Source: Betaproteobacteria bacterium (GTDB lineage Bacteria; Pseudomonadota; Gammaproteobacteria; Burkholderiales; Burkholderiaceae_C). From it: a DNA stretch of 64,000 nt. Location of the stretch: positions 333,086-397,085 of the forward strand of contig CANGHH010000002.1 of the NCBI GenBank assembly GCA_947453725.1. The letters are read 5' to 3'. The position numbers and the translations under genes are program-made. Below, in pieces: positions 1 through 8,567 of the stretch (its first letter is position 1; every line of letters begins with the position of its first letter). The notes under the pieces were generated by a model. The model ran no database searches. It was not told the origin of the DNA and saw only the letters and a program-made list of their open reading frames with translations.

Positions 1-320
1 AGGATGGCGTGTTCCACCGGCGACAGCAGCGCGGTCTTGCGGTCGACGTGGCGGGTCAGCACCGCGTCGATGGTCGCGGCCTGTTCCACACCGCCGTGCA
101 GCAGCGCGTCGAAGTGCACGCGGTCGGCGCGGTCGAAGCCGTCCATGTCGACGACGTCGGCCTCGGCGGACTTCGATTCGCCGCCGGCCAGCAGCCAGCG
201 GTACAGGCCCTGCATCGCGATCTCGCGGGCGCGGCGGCGCGCCGACTTTGGCTGCGTCCGCTTCTTCGGCGGGCGAGGCGCCTCGGGCGCAGAGGGCGGG
301 GTCGAGTCGGGCAAGGTCAC
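1..320 (-). CDS. nusB: Transcription antitermination protein NusB, N-terminal part (cut by window edge)
   Basis: NusB binds boxA RNA with NusE (S10) and takes part in rRNA antitermination. About 106 codons lie inside the window. After a Pro/Lys-rich lead the frame reads [20 protein letters not shown], the typical first helix of NusB, followed by a conserved-looking helical region ending in [10 protein letters not shown] at the edge. The start is a GTG at 320 that overlaps the ribH stop (GTGA), implying translational coupling. The ribH-nusB pair is common in proteobacteria. The C-terminal part lies outside the window. Confidence 0.9.
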   Translation of the reverse strand, partial: MTLPDSTPPSAPEAPRPPKKRTQPKSARRRAREIAMQGLYRWLLAGGESKSAEADVVDMDGFDRADRVHFDALLHGGVEQAATIDAVLTRHVDRKTALLSPVEHAI

Positions 321-781
321 AGCAGGTCGTCCATCAAGTTGGCCATCTCGACGGCCACGCGGGCGGCATCGCGGCCCTTGTCTTCGGCGCGGGCCCAGGC
401 CTGGGCTTCGTTCTCGACGGTGAGGATGGCGTTGGCGATGGGGAGGCCGCTGTCCAGCGAGACCCGCGACACGCCGGCACCGCTTTCATTGGCCACCAGT
501 TCGAAGTGGTAGGTCTCGCCGCGGACGATGCAGCCCAGCGCGATCAGCGCGTCGTAGTCGCCAGTGTCGGCCAGGCCTTTCAGCGCCAGCGGAATTTCCA
601 GCGCGCCCGGCACCGTGACGTGGCGGATGTCGCCGGGGTCGACGTCCAGCGCTTCCAGCTCCTTCAGGCAGGCCTGCGCCAGGGCGTTGGTCAGCGCGTC
701 GTTGAAGCGGGCCCGCACGATGGCGATGCGCAGGCCCTCCCCGGCCAGTTCACCGGCTGTGCCTTGGTCGGCGTCTTTCAT
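317..781 (-). CDS. ribH: 6,7-dimethyl-8-ribityllumazine synthase
   Basis: Lumazine synthase condenses 5-amino-6-ribitylaminouracil with 3,4-dihydroxy-2-butanone 4-phosphate, the penultimate step of riboflavin synthesis, in the cytoplasm. The 154-residue product has the usual family length. It shows [10 protein letters not shown] near residue 19, the [11 protein letters not shown] segment in the middle, and [16 protein letters not shown], the conserved substrate-binding region. It lies 22 bp downstream of ribBA and overlaps the nusB start by 4 bases, so ribBA-ribH-nusB form one transcription unit. Confidence 0.96.
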   Translation of the reverse strand: MKDADQGTAGELAGEGLRIAIVRARFNDALTNALAQACLKELEALDVDPGDIRHVTVPGALEIPLALKGLADTGDYDALIALGCIVRGETYHFELVANESGAGVSRVSLDSGLPIANAILTVENEAQAWARAEDKGRDAARVAVEMANLMDDLL

Positions 782-803
782 GGCTTGCCACCTTTCGTGG
801 TCA

Positions 804-1913
804 TCAGGTCTGCGCGGCGGTGAAGCCGGTGATTTCCAGGCCGTAGCCGGTCATGCTGGGCATGCGCCGCGGGCTGCCCAGCAGGCGCATGCGGCGCACG
901 CCGACGTCGCGCAGGATCTGTGCGCCAATGCCGTAGGTGCGCAGGTCGAACTGCGTGCTGGTGGTGGCGGTGCGCGGCGCGTCGGCTGGCGACTGCGGCA
1001 GCACCGCCGCCAGCATCGCTGCGGCGTCGCCCGAGCAGTTCAGCAGCACGGCCACGCCGCAGGGGCCGGCCCGCAGGGTCTGCAGCGCGGCGGGCAGCGG
1101 CCAGCTGTGGCCGGTGCCGGCGGCGTCGAGCAGGTCGAAAGCAGTGAAGGGCTCGTGCACGCGCACCGGCACCTCGTCAGCGGGCTGCCAGCTGCCGTGG
1201 CACAGCGCCAGGTGCAGGCCACCGCCCTTGTCGCGGTAGGCGATGCAGTCGAAGTCGCCCTGCGGCGTCTGCAGCCGGCGTGAGCCGATGCGGTCGATCA
1301 GCGTTTCATTGCGGCTGCGGTAGCCGATGAGGTCGGAAATGGCGCCGATCTTCAGGCCGTGTTCGCGCGCGAAGACCTGCAGATCGGGCAAGCGCGCCAT
1401 CGTGCCGTCGTCCTTCATCACCTCGCAGATCACCGCGGCCGGCGTCAGCCCAGCCATGCCGGCCAGGTCGCAGCCCGCCTCCGTATGACCGGCGCGCATC
1501 AGCACGCCGCCGTCCTGCGCCTGCAGCGGGAAGATGTGGCCCGGCTGCACCAGGTCGGCGGCCTGCGCGTCGCGCGCCACCGCGGCCTGCACGGTGCGCG
1601 AACGGTCGGCTGCCGAAATGCCGGTGGTGACGCCGGTGGCGGCCTCGATGGAGACGGTGAAGGCCGTGCCGTGCTGCGCGCCATTGCGCGTGGTCATCGG
1701 CGGCAGGCGGAGGCGTTCGCAGCGTTCGCGGGTCAGCGTCAGGCAGATCAGGCCGCGTGCAAAGCGCGCCATGAAGTTGATGGCTTCGGGCGTGACGTGC
1801 TCGGCCGCCAGCACCAGATCGCCTTCGTTTTCGCGGTCTTCCTCGTCAATCAGGATGACCATGCGGCCGGCAGCCAGCTCGGCGACCAGCTCGGGGATGG
1901 GGGATATCGACAT
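804..1913 (-). CDS. ribBA: 3,4-dihydroxy-2-butanone 4-phosphate synthase with degenerate GTP cyclohydrolase II-like domain
   Basis: The N-terminal ~205 residues are a DHBP synthase (ribulose 5-phosphate to 3,4-dihydroxy-2-butanone 4-phosphate): [12 protein letters not shown] near residues 23-34 and [13 protein letters not shown] near 150 are the acidic loop and the catalytic HTEA region. The C-terminal ~160 residues align with GTP cyclohydrolase II, but the zinc-binding SECLTGD...RCDCG region is replaced by [12 protein letters not shown] and has no cysteine triad. Only the first activity is therefore expected; known betaproteobacterial RibBA proteins can be degenerate in this way, with a separate RibA elsewhere. 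I chose the ATG at 1913 ([10 protein letters not shown]) over an upstream in-frame ATG at 1940 because family members begin here. Confidence 0.93.
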   Translation of the reverse strand: MSISPIPELVAELAAGRMVILIDEEDRENEGDLVLAAEHVTPEAINFMARFARGLICLTLTRERCERLRLPPMTTRNGAQHGTAFTVSIEAATGVTTGISAADRSRTVQAAVARDAQAADLVQPGHIFPLQAQDGGVLMRAGHTEAGCDLAGMAGLTPAAVICEVMKDDGTMARLPDLQVFAREHGLKIGAISDLIGYRSRNETLIDRIGSRRLQTPQGDFDCIAYRDKGGGLHLALCHGSWQPADEVPVRVHEPFTAFDLLDAAGTGHSWPLPAALQTLRAGPCGVAVLLNCSGDAAAMLAAVLPQSPADAPRTATTSTQFDLRTYGIGAQILRDVGVRRMRLLGSPRRMPSMTGYGLEITGFTAAQT

Positions 1914-1944
1914 GGCGGGATTGTAGGTCGCAGGCCCCAAAGCA

Positions 1945-1973
1945 AACGGCCGGCCCTCGCGGGGTCAGCCGTT
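1945..1973 (-). terminator. Hairpin downstream of the PEP-CTERM gene, before ribBA
   Basis: AACGGC at 1945-1950 pairs with GCCGTT at 1968-1973, and GGCCC at 52-56 pairs inward with GGGTC across one mismatch, giving a two-part stem with a 5-base loop. On the minus strand it is followed by a short TGCTTTGG tract. It lies between the end of the PEP-CTERM gene (2005) and the ribBA start, so it may end the sigma-54 transcript before ribBA. The T-tract is poor, so this is tentative. Confidence 0.4.
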
Positions 1974-2004
1974 GCTGGGTGGGCTGCGCGTGCAGCCAGG
2001 CCGA

Positions 2005-2748
2005 TCAGGCGCGGCGCTTGCGGCCTGCGGCGAAGCCGGCTGCGGCCAGGGCCAGGCCGGTGAGGGCGAGGGAGGTGGGTTCGGGGGTTGATCCGCCCGT
2101 AGGGGGCAGGACTTGCGCGAGGTTGCCGATCACCATGTCGTCGAATCCGAAGAAGTCGGTCCCGGCAGCGGTGTTCCCGAAAGTAATCTGCTTGTATGAA
2201 TTGGTTCCGTCAATGAACCCATAAAATAAGAGTGCACCATTTTTTCCATTGATCGAGTTGTTCAGAACCGAATGAGTAACTCTGTTCAAGGTGTCAATCA
2301 AGTCAATGGTTATCTGGCCATTAAAGTCGCCAACATCCGTGCCGTAAAAGCCAAACGCCGAAATGGGTGAAGAAAAATCAATTGTGAAGTCGCCGGATAC
2401 GTCCCACCACTTCGAGCCGGCTGGCGTGGTGTTGAATCGTCCAGCGCTGACGTTGTTTGTAACCTGTCCATCTCCCGACAGCGTAGCGGTGATCGGACTT
2501 GCGCTACCAACGAAGGTGAGCGTGAGCGGCCCCAGGTCGTTCAAGGTAAAGGATTCAAAGCCCTGGCTGGTGACACCGCTCGCCAGATATGACAGGAAAG
2601 ACGTACGGGCGGTAGCGGGCGCGCCAGTCACCGTGTTGCTCGGTGTTTGGTTTTCGCCGAAAAACACGGTCGGGGTCGCGTGAGCGACAGAAGCTGCGCT
2701 GGCTGCCAGCACCAACGCCAAAGGTCCAAATCGAAGGCATGCATTCAT
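2005..2748 (-). CDS. PEP-CTERM sorting-domain protein, function unknown
   Basis: A 247-residue exported protein with a signal peptide (FGPLALVLAASAASVAHA, cleavage about residue 24), a beta-rich middle with WDVSGDFTIDFSSPISAFGF and DFFGFDDMVIG, and a C-terminal PEP-CTERM tag: TPEP, a hydrophobic helix, then RKRR. In this family the tag is a sorting signal for an exosortase, and the proteins are linked to exopolysaccharide and floc matrices. The central domain resembles PEP-CTERM surface proteins with an FDD-V-IG motif but I cannot name a ligand. The region is visibly lower in GC than its neighbours. It lies between ribD and ribBA, where ribE is usually found, and has its own sigma-54 promoter. 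Confidence 0.9.
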   Translation of the reverse strand: MNACLRFGPLALVLAASAASVAHATPTVFFGENQTPSNTVTGAPATARTSFLSYLASGVTSQGFESFTLNDLGPLTLTFVGSASPITATLSGDGQVTNNVSAGRFNTTPAGSKWWDVSGDFTIDFSSPISAFGFYGTDVGDFNGQITIDLIDTLNRVTHSVLNNSINGKNGALLFYGFIDGTNSYKQITFGNTAAGTDFFGFDDMVIGNLAQVLPPTGGSTPEPTSLALTGLALAAAGFAAGRKRRA

Positions 2749-2805
2749 TCAAGGACTCCGCTTGGATACGCCGCAGACGAGCAGCTTACAGCTCACGCAA
2801 CACAC

Positions 2806-2820
2806 GCAAACGATGTGCCA
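2806..2820 (-). promoter_or_regulatory. Sigma-54 (RpoN) promoter of the PEP-CTERM gene
   Basis: Read on the minus strand, 2820 to 2806 is TGGCAC-ATCGT-TTGC, an exact match to the -24/-12 sigma-54 consensus with the correct 5-base spacer. A start point near 2795 would give a leader of about 47 bases before the ATG at 2748. Expression would need an enhancer-binding activator. In PEP-CTERM bacteria the PrsK/PrsR pair is the known candidate, but neither gene is in the window. Confidence 0.8.
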
Positions 2821-2988
2821 GTAATAAATAGTTATGTAAAATCAAAGACTTGTGTGTTTTGCATGGTGTGAGAATAGACGTCAGCGTCAAAAAATCCGAC
2901 ACTGGCGTGTAGCGGCTGATCATGGACGCCGCGCGGCAGGCGCCCGCGGCGTTGAGGCACGGCCCAGGCACGGCGCTGACCGAGAAAG

Positions 2989-4122
2989 TCAAAATTCATC
3001 CTGCCCGACTCGGCGCGCCAGGAGCCGCAGGTCTTCGCCGACGCGCGCGAAGTCCAGGAAGTGGAACTGCAGGGCGTCGGTCAAGGACTCCAGCGGACCG
3101 AATGCGGCCATTTCGCGCCCAAGGCCGATGAGCTTGGGTGCCAGATAGACCAGCAGCTCATCCACCAGCCCGGCGCGCAGCAGCGAGGCGTTGAGCTTGT
3201 GACCGGCCTCGACGTGCAACTCGTTCACGCCCCGCGCGCCCAGGCTGTCGAGCAGTGCTGCCAGGTCGACCTTGCCGCCGGGTCCGGTCTGGATCAGGAC
3301 CTCGGCGCCCTGGGCTTCCAGCGCGGCCCGCCGTGCGGCGCCTTCTGCCCCATCTGCTGCGGCGGCCACGATCAGCACCTTGCCCGGCGGCGCGAGCAGG
3401 CGTGCAGTCGGCGGTGTCCGCAGGCCGGAATCGACGACCACGCGGACCGGTTGCAGCAGCGTGGGCACGGCGCGCACGTCCAGCCGCGGGTCATCGTCCA
3501 GCACGGTGCCGATGCCGGTCAGCACGGCCGAAGCGCGCCGCCGCCAGGCATGCCCGTCAGCGCGGGCGGCATCGCCGGTGATCCACTGGCTGGCGCCATT
3601 GGCCAGTGCCGTGCGTCCATCGAGCGAGGCCGCGATCTTCATGCGCACCCAGGGCCGGCCGCGCAGCACGCGCGACAAGAAGCCGATGTTGAGTTCGCGT
3701 GCCGCCGTCGCGACTGCGCCGCCTGCCAGGTCGACCTTGACGCCGGCGGCTCGCAGCCGCGCGATGCCGGTGCCGTTCACTTGCGGAAATGGGTCAGCCA
3801 TCGAGACGACGACGCGGGCGATGCCGGCGTCGATCAGCGCATCGCAGCAGGGCGGCGTGCGGCCCTGGTGGGCGCAGGGTTCGAGCGTGACCCAGGCGGT
3901 GGCGCCACGCACACTGGGTCCGGCCACCCGCGCGGCACGCAGGGCCATGACTTCGGCATGCGGGCCGCCCGCCTGTTGCGTCGCACCGCTACCGAGAACG
4001 CGCCCGTCGGGCAGGCCGATCACGCAGCCGACGCGCGGGTTGGGATCACTGACGCCGATGGCCGTCTCGGCCAAGCTCAGCGCCTCGTGCAAGCGCGCAA
4101 GGTCCAATTCGCTCAAATTCAT
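2989..4122 (-). CDS. ribD: Bifunctional diaminohydroxyphosphoribosylaminopyrimidine deaminase / 5-amino-6-(5-phosphoribosylamino)uracil reductase
   Basis: RibD carries out the second and third steps of riboflavin synthesis. The 377-residue product has an N-terminal cytidine-deaminase-like zinc domain: GGPHAEVMALRAA (residues about 52-64) and LEPCAHQGRTPPCCDAL (about 81-97) supply the zinc ligands. The C-terminal reductase domain begins around RPWVRMKIAASLDGRTA (about 155). Length and start (MNLSELDLARLHEAL) fit the family. No riboflavin synthase gene (ribE) follows it; the next gene downstream is the PEP-CTERM gene. Confidence 0.95.
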   Translation of the reverse strand: MNLSELDLARLHEALSLAETAIGVSDPNPRVGCVIGLPDGRVLGSGATQQAGGPHAEVMALRAARVAGPSVRGATAWVTLEPCAHQGRTPPCCDALIDAGIARVVVSMADPFPQVNGTGIARLRAAGVKVDLAGGAVATAARELNIGFLSRVLRGRPWVRMKIAASLDGRTALANGASQWITGDAARADGHAWRRRASAVLTGIGTVLDDDPRLDVRAVPTLLQPVRVVVDSGLRTPPTARLLAPPGKVLIVAAAADGAEGAARRAALEAQGAEVLIQTGPGGKVDLAALLDSLGARGVNELHVEAGHKLNASLLRAGLVDELLVYLAPKLIGLGREMAAFGPLESLTDALQFHFLDFARVGEDLRLLARRVGQDEF

Positions 4123-4170
4123 GGAATCGGTCCCGGTGAGCTGTAGCCCGATATCACGTACGCCAGCATA

Positions 4171-5385
4171 TTACGGTTGCGGAAAGGTTGTGCTGCCGCC
4201 AGGTAGTCCGTCCGGACAATCGGCGTCGGTGCCTGCGTATCTGCCGACCACCAGAAAATTCTGGTTCGCCAGAGGCCCATCCACTGCCGAGTAGTCATGT
4301 GGATGGTCTGCATTTGTCATCACGGGCGAAGTCGCTGAAACCACACGGTTATCGCGATAGCGTGTGTATCGACAGGCGGACCGTTCGATTGCCAGGCCAG
4401 TGAGGCCAGTGAGCACAGCGGATCCGGACCAAGTTGAGTCTGCAGCCAGCAAGCCGGCGACAGGTACAGCGCAGTAATAGGCCAGATAAGCCTTCGATGA
4501 AGAGGGGCGTTCCGTGAAGCAGCCCGTGCCGGGCCCGACGGTCAGGGCCGAAGGAAGGGTTCTGTTAACCTGAACTTGGACACGCATTGTCCTGCCGGTA
4601 GGGCTTATGGCCTGCGAAACGGTTGCCGGCCCTGTGGCATCGGCAAAATTGACGAACCCACTCAACAGCTGTGAAGTGCCGGTGCAGTCCCTGATGTTGC
4701 TTGAGGTCAGTTCACTGCTTGTCAATGCCGAGGTGGTGCAAGTGCTGAACAGCCCCGTCACGTTGTTGAAGACCCATGCCACCCATGCCACAGTCTCGCC
4801 GCCGTCATACTGTGGCGGGCGGAAACCACTGGTGGATGCGTCAATTCGGATGGCTGCCAATGGAATGGCCGCATTCCGCCCCATCGCTTGAAGGGTGGGA
4901 TTGCCCGCTCCAGGTACGCTCAATGTTGCAGCCAGTTCGGGTGCCACGCCATGGATGACCGTACTGAGACGCACGTTCTGCGCTTGGTTGTTGCGGTCTG
5001 TCCAGTTCACATCAACGCGCAAGGTCTTGTAAGCCGGTGCTGAAACCGATGAATCTGGAGACACGGTTCGCGTCAAGGTGTACGCGGTGTTGTGACTGGC
5101 AACTGCAGTTGCCACCGTTTCGGACCCGCTCTGAAGATGGGCGTACGTCACGGTTGTCACGCCACTGGCCTCGTCGAGGAGTGCATATGAACGCCAACGC
5201 TCGACTTCCTCCTGCGCAATTCGAACGGCTTCTGCCCGTTGCCTTGACAGGTCGGCGTTCTGGCGCAGCGTGACTTGCATGCCAGCCACGGCGAGCAAGC
5301 CGAAAGCCATCACTGCAAGCGCTACCAGCGCTTCAATCAGCGCGACGCCTCGCGGTACGCGACCGTTACGGTGCTGCATCTGCAA
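4171..5385 (-). CDS. pilV: Type IV pilus minor pilin PilV-like, with long C-terminal extension
   Basis: The N-terminus has a class III prepilin signal: a basic leader ending in Gly, cleavage before VALIE (Glu at mature +5), and a hydrophobic helix ALVALAVMAFGLLAVAGM. PilD would cleave and methylate it. Minor pilins prime pilus assembly at the inner membrane. At 404 residues it is roughly twice the usual PilV length. The extra ~240 residues contain paired cysteines (CTTSALTS, RDCTGTS, CFTERPS, YYCAVP) suggesting a disulfide-stabilised adhesive or structural domain. Its start overlaps the end of pilX by 20 bases. It is the last gene of the pilin operon. Confidence 0.83.
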   Translation of the reverse strand: MQMQHRNGRVPRGVALIEALVALAVMAFGLLAVAGMQVTLRQNADLSRQRAEAVRIAQEEVERWRSYALLDEASGVTTVTYAHLQSGSETVATAVASHNTAYTLTRTVSPDSSVSAPAYKTLRVDVNWTDRNNQAQNVRLSTVIHGVAPELAATLSVPGAGNPTLQAMGRNAAIPLAAIRIDASTSGFRPPQYDGGETVAWVAWVFNNVTGLFSTCTTSALTSSELTSSNIRDCTGTSQLLSGFVNFADATGPATVSQAISPTGRTMRVQVQVNRTLPSALTVGPGTGCFTERPSSSKAYLAYYCAVPVAGLLAADSTWSGSAVLTGLTGLAIERSACRYTRYRDNRVVSATSPVMTNADHPHDYSAVDGPLANQNFLVVGRYAGTDADCPDGLPGGSTTFPQP

Positions 5386-6793
5386 AATCCTTCCAGCCGC
5401 CCGGCACCCTCACGAAGCTGCCAAAGCGGGTGCGCAGGCGGGTGAGGATGTCCACGTCGTAGACGACGGACTGGCTGCCGGTGCTGGTGAGGCTGCCTTC
5501 GGCCACCAGGGCCCCACGCACTTCGGCAGAACCCGTACCCAAGTCCCAAGTTGCAGATCGGCAGTACACAAGGCCAAAAACAGTGCCGCTGGACAGCGTC
5601 GCCGTGCCGTTGACGATCAGGATGACAGGACCGGAAACCGCTGCTTCCGAGTCCATGATTTTCTCGGCAGTGGGCGATGTCGTGGTGCCCATTGCTGCAC
5701 CGATATCACCATCGACTGTCAGGTTGCCCTCCAGCCAAAGCACGCGCCCAGGATTTTGTTGGGCGGCTGAATTGACAGTCGCTGCGTTGCAGCCGCCAGT
5801 TCCCGAGCAAGGGACGTGGACAGCGCCTGGTTGCGCGCTGTAAACGCTGGGCGCCGCTGCAAATAGGGCGGCGAACATACGGTCACCCGACGCATAGTCA
5901 GAAAGCGACGTGTCCAACTGCGCAGTCGAGCGGCTACCGGGCACGCCGGGCAGGCTGCTCGACACCAGGCCACTGATGGAACTGCCGGCGACAGCCGTCA
6001 CGCCCGCTGTTCCCGCATCGGCATTGGTGGCCCGCAGGGAACCCCCGCCCACGATGTCCCGCCGTGCGGTGAGCGGCGCACCCGGGATGGTGCTCAGACC
6101 GCTTTTCAGTGCGACCAGCGCCGTGACCACTGCGATGGCATCGCCTGCTGGTGCATTTGGCGGGTCGACCAGGCAAACCGCTTCGGGCCGCGTGCACCCA
6201 GCGGAGACAATTCGTATCACGTCATGTCGGGATGTTGCCGTTGGCGGGATGTAATCAAAGCGGATGCGAAACATCGGTCGCGGCTCCGCATCGCTGACCG
6301 ACGCGACAGGCGCCGCACCGGTGCTGCGCTCATAAGCCGAACCGTCTTTGGGGCAGCGACATTGCCACTGGTTGGCTGTTGCATCAAAAACGCACGTCGG
6401 CATCAACGATACCGAAACCGTCGCGGTATCGACGACGGCCGTCGTGGTGCGCAGCGCGATATTGCCCTCGGCATCGATGGCGTCAATGTAACGTGCGCGA
6501 AATGTGCTGTTGCCGGTATCTGTGCTCGGCTGGCATGCCTCATCGATGCGACCGCCGTTGAGCATGGCCAAAGCCCATTCAATACCGGCGTCGGCGGCTT
6601 CGAATGCCTGACTGGATCGGTATTGATTGGCCGATGTCTTCTGCTCGAATATGAGATTACGGCTCGTGTAGGCGGCAACCATGGCGATGATGAAGAAAAG
6701 AAGCATCACCACCACCAGCGTTGCTGCACCGTCTTGGTGTTTTTTCCGCGAATCCCCGCGAGACAAATGATTCAATTGCGTACGCATGATCAA
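5366..6793 (-). CDS. pilX: Type IV pilus assembly protein PilX-like, large
   Basis: A PilX-type N-terminus: short polar leader, then DGAATLVVVMLLFFIIAMVAA and the family-typical SRNLIFEQKTSANQYRSSQA, where pre-pilin-like proteins show an alpha1 helix. PilX is a core minor pilin of the priming complex. The product is 475 residues against about 150-220 in many PilX proteins. The C-terminal part (VILIVNGTATLSSGT...VRGALVAEGSL) is a beta-repeat-like segment seen in long PilX homologues. It is 10 bases downstream of pilW and overlaps pilV. A second ATG at 6787 is an equally possible start. Confidence 0.8.
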   Translation of the reverse strand: MIMRTQLNHLSRGDSRKKHQDGAATLVVVMLLFFIIAMVAAYTSRNLIFEQKTSANQYRSSQAFEAADAGIEWALAMLNGGRIDEACQPSTDTGNSTFRARYIDAIDAEGNIALRTTTAVVDTATVSVSLMPTCVFDATANQWQCRCPKDGSAYERSTGAAPVASVSDAEPRPMFRIRFDYIPPTATSRHDVIRIVSAGCTRPEAVCLVDPPNAPAGDAIAVVTALVALKSGLSTIPGAPLTARRDIVGGGSLRATNADAGTAGVTAVAGSSISGLVSSSLPGVPGSRSTAQLDTSLSDYASGDRMFAALFAAAPSVYSAQPGAVHVPCSGTGGCNAATVNSAAQQNPGRVLWLEGNLTVDGDIGAAMGTTTSPTAEKIMDSEAAVSGPVILIVNGTATLSSGTVFGLVYCRSATWDLGTGSAEVRGALVAEGSLTSTGSQSVVYDVDILTRLRTRFGSFVRVPGGWKDFADAAP

Positions 6794-6803
6794 ACGGGCC
6801 GAT

Positions 6804-7514
6804 CTAAGCCGGGCATGCTTGCGGCAGAGCAGCGTTGAAAAGGACTTGATCGTTCCGCAGCCGAACCCGGCTGGTCACGCTGCGCTGGACCGCGCTGTCG
6901 CTGACGGCGTGGCCAGTAATCGTCACTGTCAAATCGCGAACGGCCGTGGTCGGCCAGCAATAATCATCACCCATTCCTGGTGGCGGCGATGGGCAAGCCT
7001 TGGGGCAGGTCAGGCGTACCGCCGTGGAAGTTCCAAGTACGAAAGACAAGCCATCGACAAATAGGACATTTTTGTCGGTCAGATCTTGCGGCGTCGCGGT
7101 GGCCGATAGTTTCGTCTTGATCGTGCCGCTGTCGACCCAGTATTTGAAAGGGCCGGGCGAATTGTCTGGGCGCTTGTAGTTGTACTCAATGGATCCTGTT
7201 GCGCCAGTCGTAACCGGCAATTCCAGATAGCCATTGCTTGTCGTTGTTCCGATTGTCGGATTCCAGACACTTGACTCTGCAAGCCCCGAGTACCCTGCTC
7301 TGCGCAACTCTCGCGTGATGATGTCGGCGGACGCGCGCAAGTCCTGCTGGAGCTGGGTTTCCAGCAAAAGCCGCCTGTTCTCTCCGAGTTGCCTGGAAAG
7401 CAAGAGACTGGCCGCTGCAACGATGAACAGGCCGATGGCAATCCCGACCATGAGTTCAACCAGTGACAAGCCACGCTGAAGTCGACCGTCATTTGTGCGA
7501 GCTAAGGTGCGCAT
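6804..7514 (-). CDS. pilW: Type IV pilus minor pilin PilW
   Basis: The 236-residue product has a prepilin cleavage site (LQRG before LSLVELMVG, Glu at +5) and the long hydrophobic alpha1 helix, followed by QLGENRRLLLETQLQQDLR and ITRELRRAGYSG, which are characteristic of PilW. It belongs to the minor-pilin complex (FimT/FimU-PilV-PilW-PilX) that starts pilus assembly and connects to the tip. A cysteine-containing loop (CPKACPSPPPG) lies near residue 175. It overlaps the upstream fimT-like gene by 13 bases. Confidence 0.9.
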   Translation of the reverse strand: MRTLARTNDGRLQRGLSLVELMVGIAIGLFIVAAASLLLSRQLGENRRLLLETQLQQDLRASADIITRELRRAGYSGLAESSVWNPTIGTTTSNGYLELPVTTGATGSIEYNYKRPDNSPGPFKYWVDSGTIKTKLSATATPQDLTDKNVLFVDGLSFVLGTSTAVRLTCPKACPSPPPGMGDDYCWPTTAVRDLTVTITGHAVSDSAVQRSVTSRVRLRNDQVLFNAALPQACPA

Positions 7515-8071
7515 GGTGCGACGCTCATTGTTGATCCAGCTGGCGCGCAGACGCTGGGCCGCCCGGACAATTGGATTACTGTTCTCAGTGTCCGCGCTGG
7601 ATCGATGAAGGTATCTATGACGAAAGCTTGAGCAGGTTCGAGATTGTCACTGGCAGGCAGCATGGCGGTTCCAGTCGCGGCGTTGTAGTCGAAATAACTG
7701 GGCGATGTTCGCGCTCTAATTTTAACGTTTAAATCATCTGCAACCTGGGCGGTGCGAATTTCTCTTGCTGTTGCTGCTGTACAAGCAGGACTTTTGGTGC
7801 AGTTGCAATCTTTAAAGCTTTCACTCGTATATATAGTGTAACAAGTTAGCTTTGCAGTGACTTCAGAAAAACGAACGTGCACGGGCATGTTGCGCGAAGC
7901 GGCTTCACTGCGGGCCAGTTGCAAGTCCGTAGTCAGCTGGGCGCTAATGCTTTTCAGGCGTTGGGTGAGGATAAAATCGTAAAACGATGGAGCGGCGAGC
8001 GTCAAAAGTACAGCTGCAATTGAAACTGCAACCATCAGCTCGATTAAAGTGAATCCTTGGTTGTATTTCAT
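7502..8071 (-). CDS. fimT: GspH/FimT family pseudopilin (second copy)
   Basis: The start is the ATG at 8071, which overlaps the pilE stop (TGATG). The product (189 residues) begins MKYNQGFTLIELMVAV, a textbook prepilin signal with Gly before FTLIE. The FimT/GspH signature follows: FYDFILTQRLKSISAQL, DLQLARSEAASRN. Minor pilins of this group are H-subunit equivalents of the tip complex, and FimT proteins can bind DNA in competent bacteria; DNA binding is not shown here. It carries a cluster of cysteines (FKDCNCTKSPAC). The middle of the gene is less GC-rich than its surroundings. Confidence 0.88.
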   Translation of the reverse strand: MKYNQGFTLIELMVAVSIAAVLLTLAAPSFYDFILTQRLKSISAQLTTDLQLARSEAASRNMPVHVRFSEVTAKLTCYTIYTSESFKDCNCTKSPACTAATAREIRTAQVADDLNVKIRARTSPSYFDYNAATGTAMLPASDNLEPAQAFVIDTFIDPARTLRTVIQLSGRPSVCAPAGSTMSVAPCAP

Positions 8072-8544
8072 CAGCGTACCCAGCACCGATCGGGGTCGGT
8101 CCAGTCAACGGACGAAAGGCCCGCGCCGTTTGCGACATTGCCGCCTACCAGTCGAACCGCCATGATGACGCAATTGCCATCATTGGCTTGATAACTCCCA
8201 ACGATGGCGGTGGCCGTCGCGACGTAGCCTATGGATAGTGTTGCAGGAGAATCGGGGCCGGATATGACGATCTCATAGCGACTGGGAGATGTCACACCCA
8301 ATTCCGTCAAGGTCGTGCTGTAACTTGAATGGTTGGTTCGCCAGCGCTCCTGGGCCTGCTGTACCGCTGAAAGGGCAACCATGGCATCGACTCTGCGGCT
8401 CTTGTGGATGGCGCTGTTGAACGAAGGAAGCGCCATGGCCGCCAGAACGGCTGCAATCGCCACCGCGATCATCAGCTCAATCAGCGTGAAGCCGCGCAGG
8501 GCTGCTCGCCTGGTGCGGAATGCCGGGGTATACATGGGTCGCAT
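8071..8544 (-). CDS. pilE: Type IV pilin PilE-like protein
   Basis: A 157-residue type IV pilin with leader ending RRAALRG, cleavage before FTLIELMIAVAIAAVLAAMA, and a C-terminal cysteine pair (GNCVIMAVRL and DRCWVR) forming the usual D-loop. The segment QQAQERWRTNHSSYSTTLTELG is typical of the PilE group of betaproteobacterial minor-pilin clusters. I chose the ATG at 8544; an ATG at 8535 is an alternative. The same frame runs open far upstream, but that part overlaps fimT antiparallel in sense and shows no family similarity. It is translationally coupled to the downstream fimT-like gene. Confidence 0.88.
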   Translation of the reverse strand: MRPMYTPAFRTRRAALRGFTLIELMIAVAIAAVLAAMALPSFNSAIHKSRRVDAMVALSAVQQAQERWRTNHSSYSTTLTELGVTSPSRYEIVISGPDSPATLSIGYVATATAIVGSYQANDGNCVIMAVRLVGGNVANGAGLSSVDWTDPDRCWVR

Positions 8545-8567
8545 TCTGGCGGCGGGCTGCTGCCAGC

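Noticed and set aside
1914..2004. FMN riboswitch ahead of ribBA
   Set aside because: The space is only about 90 bases and contains a simple hairpin, not the multi-stem RFN element.
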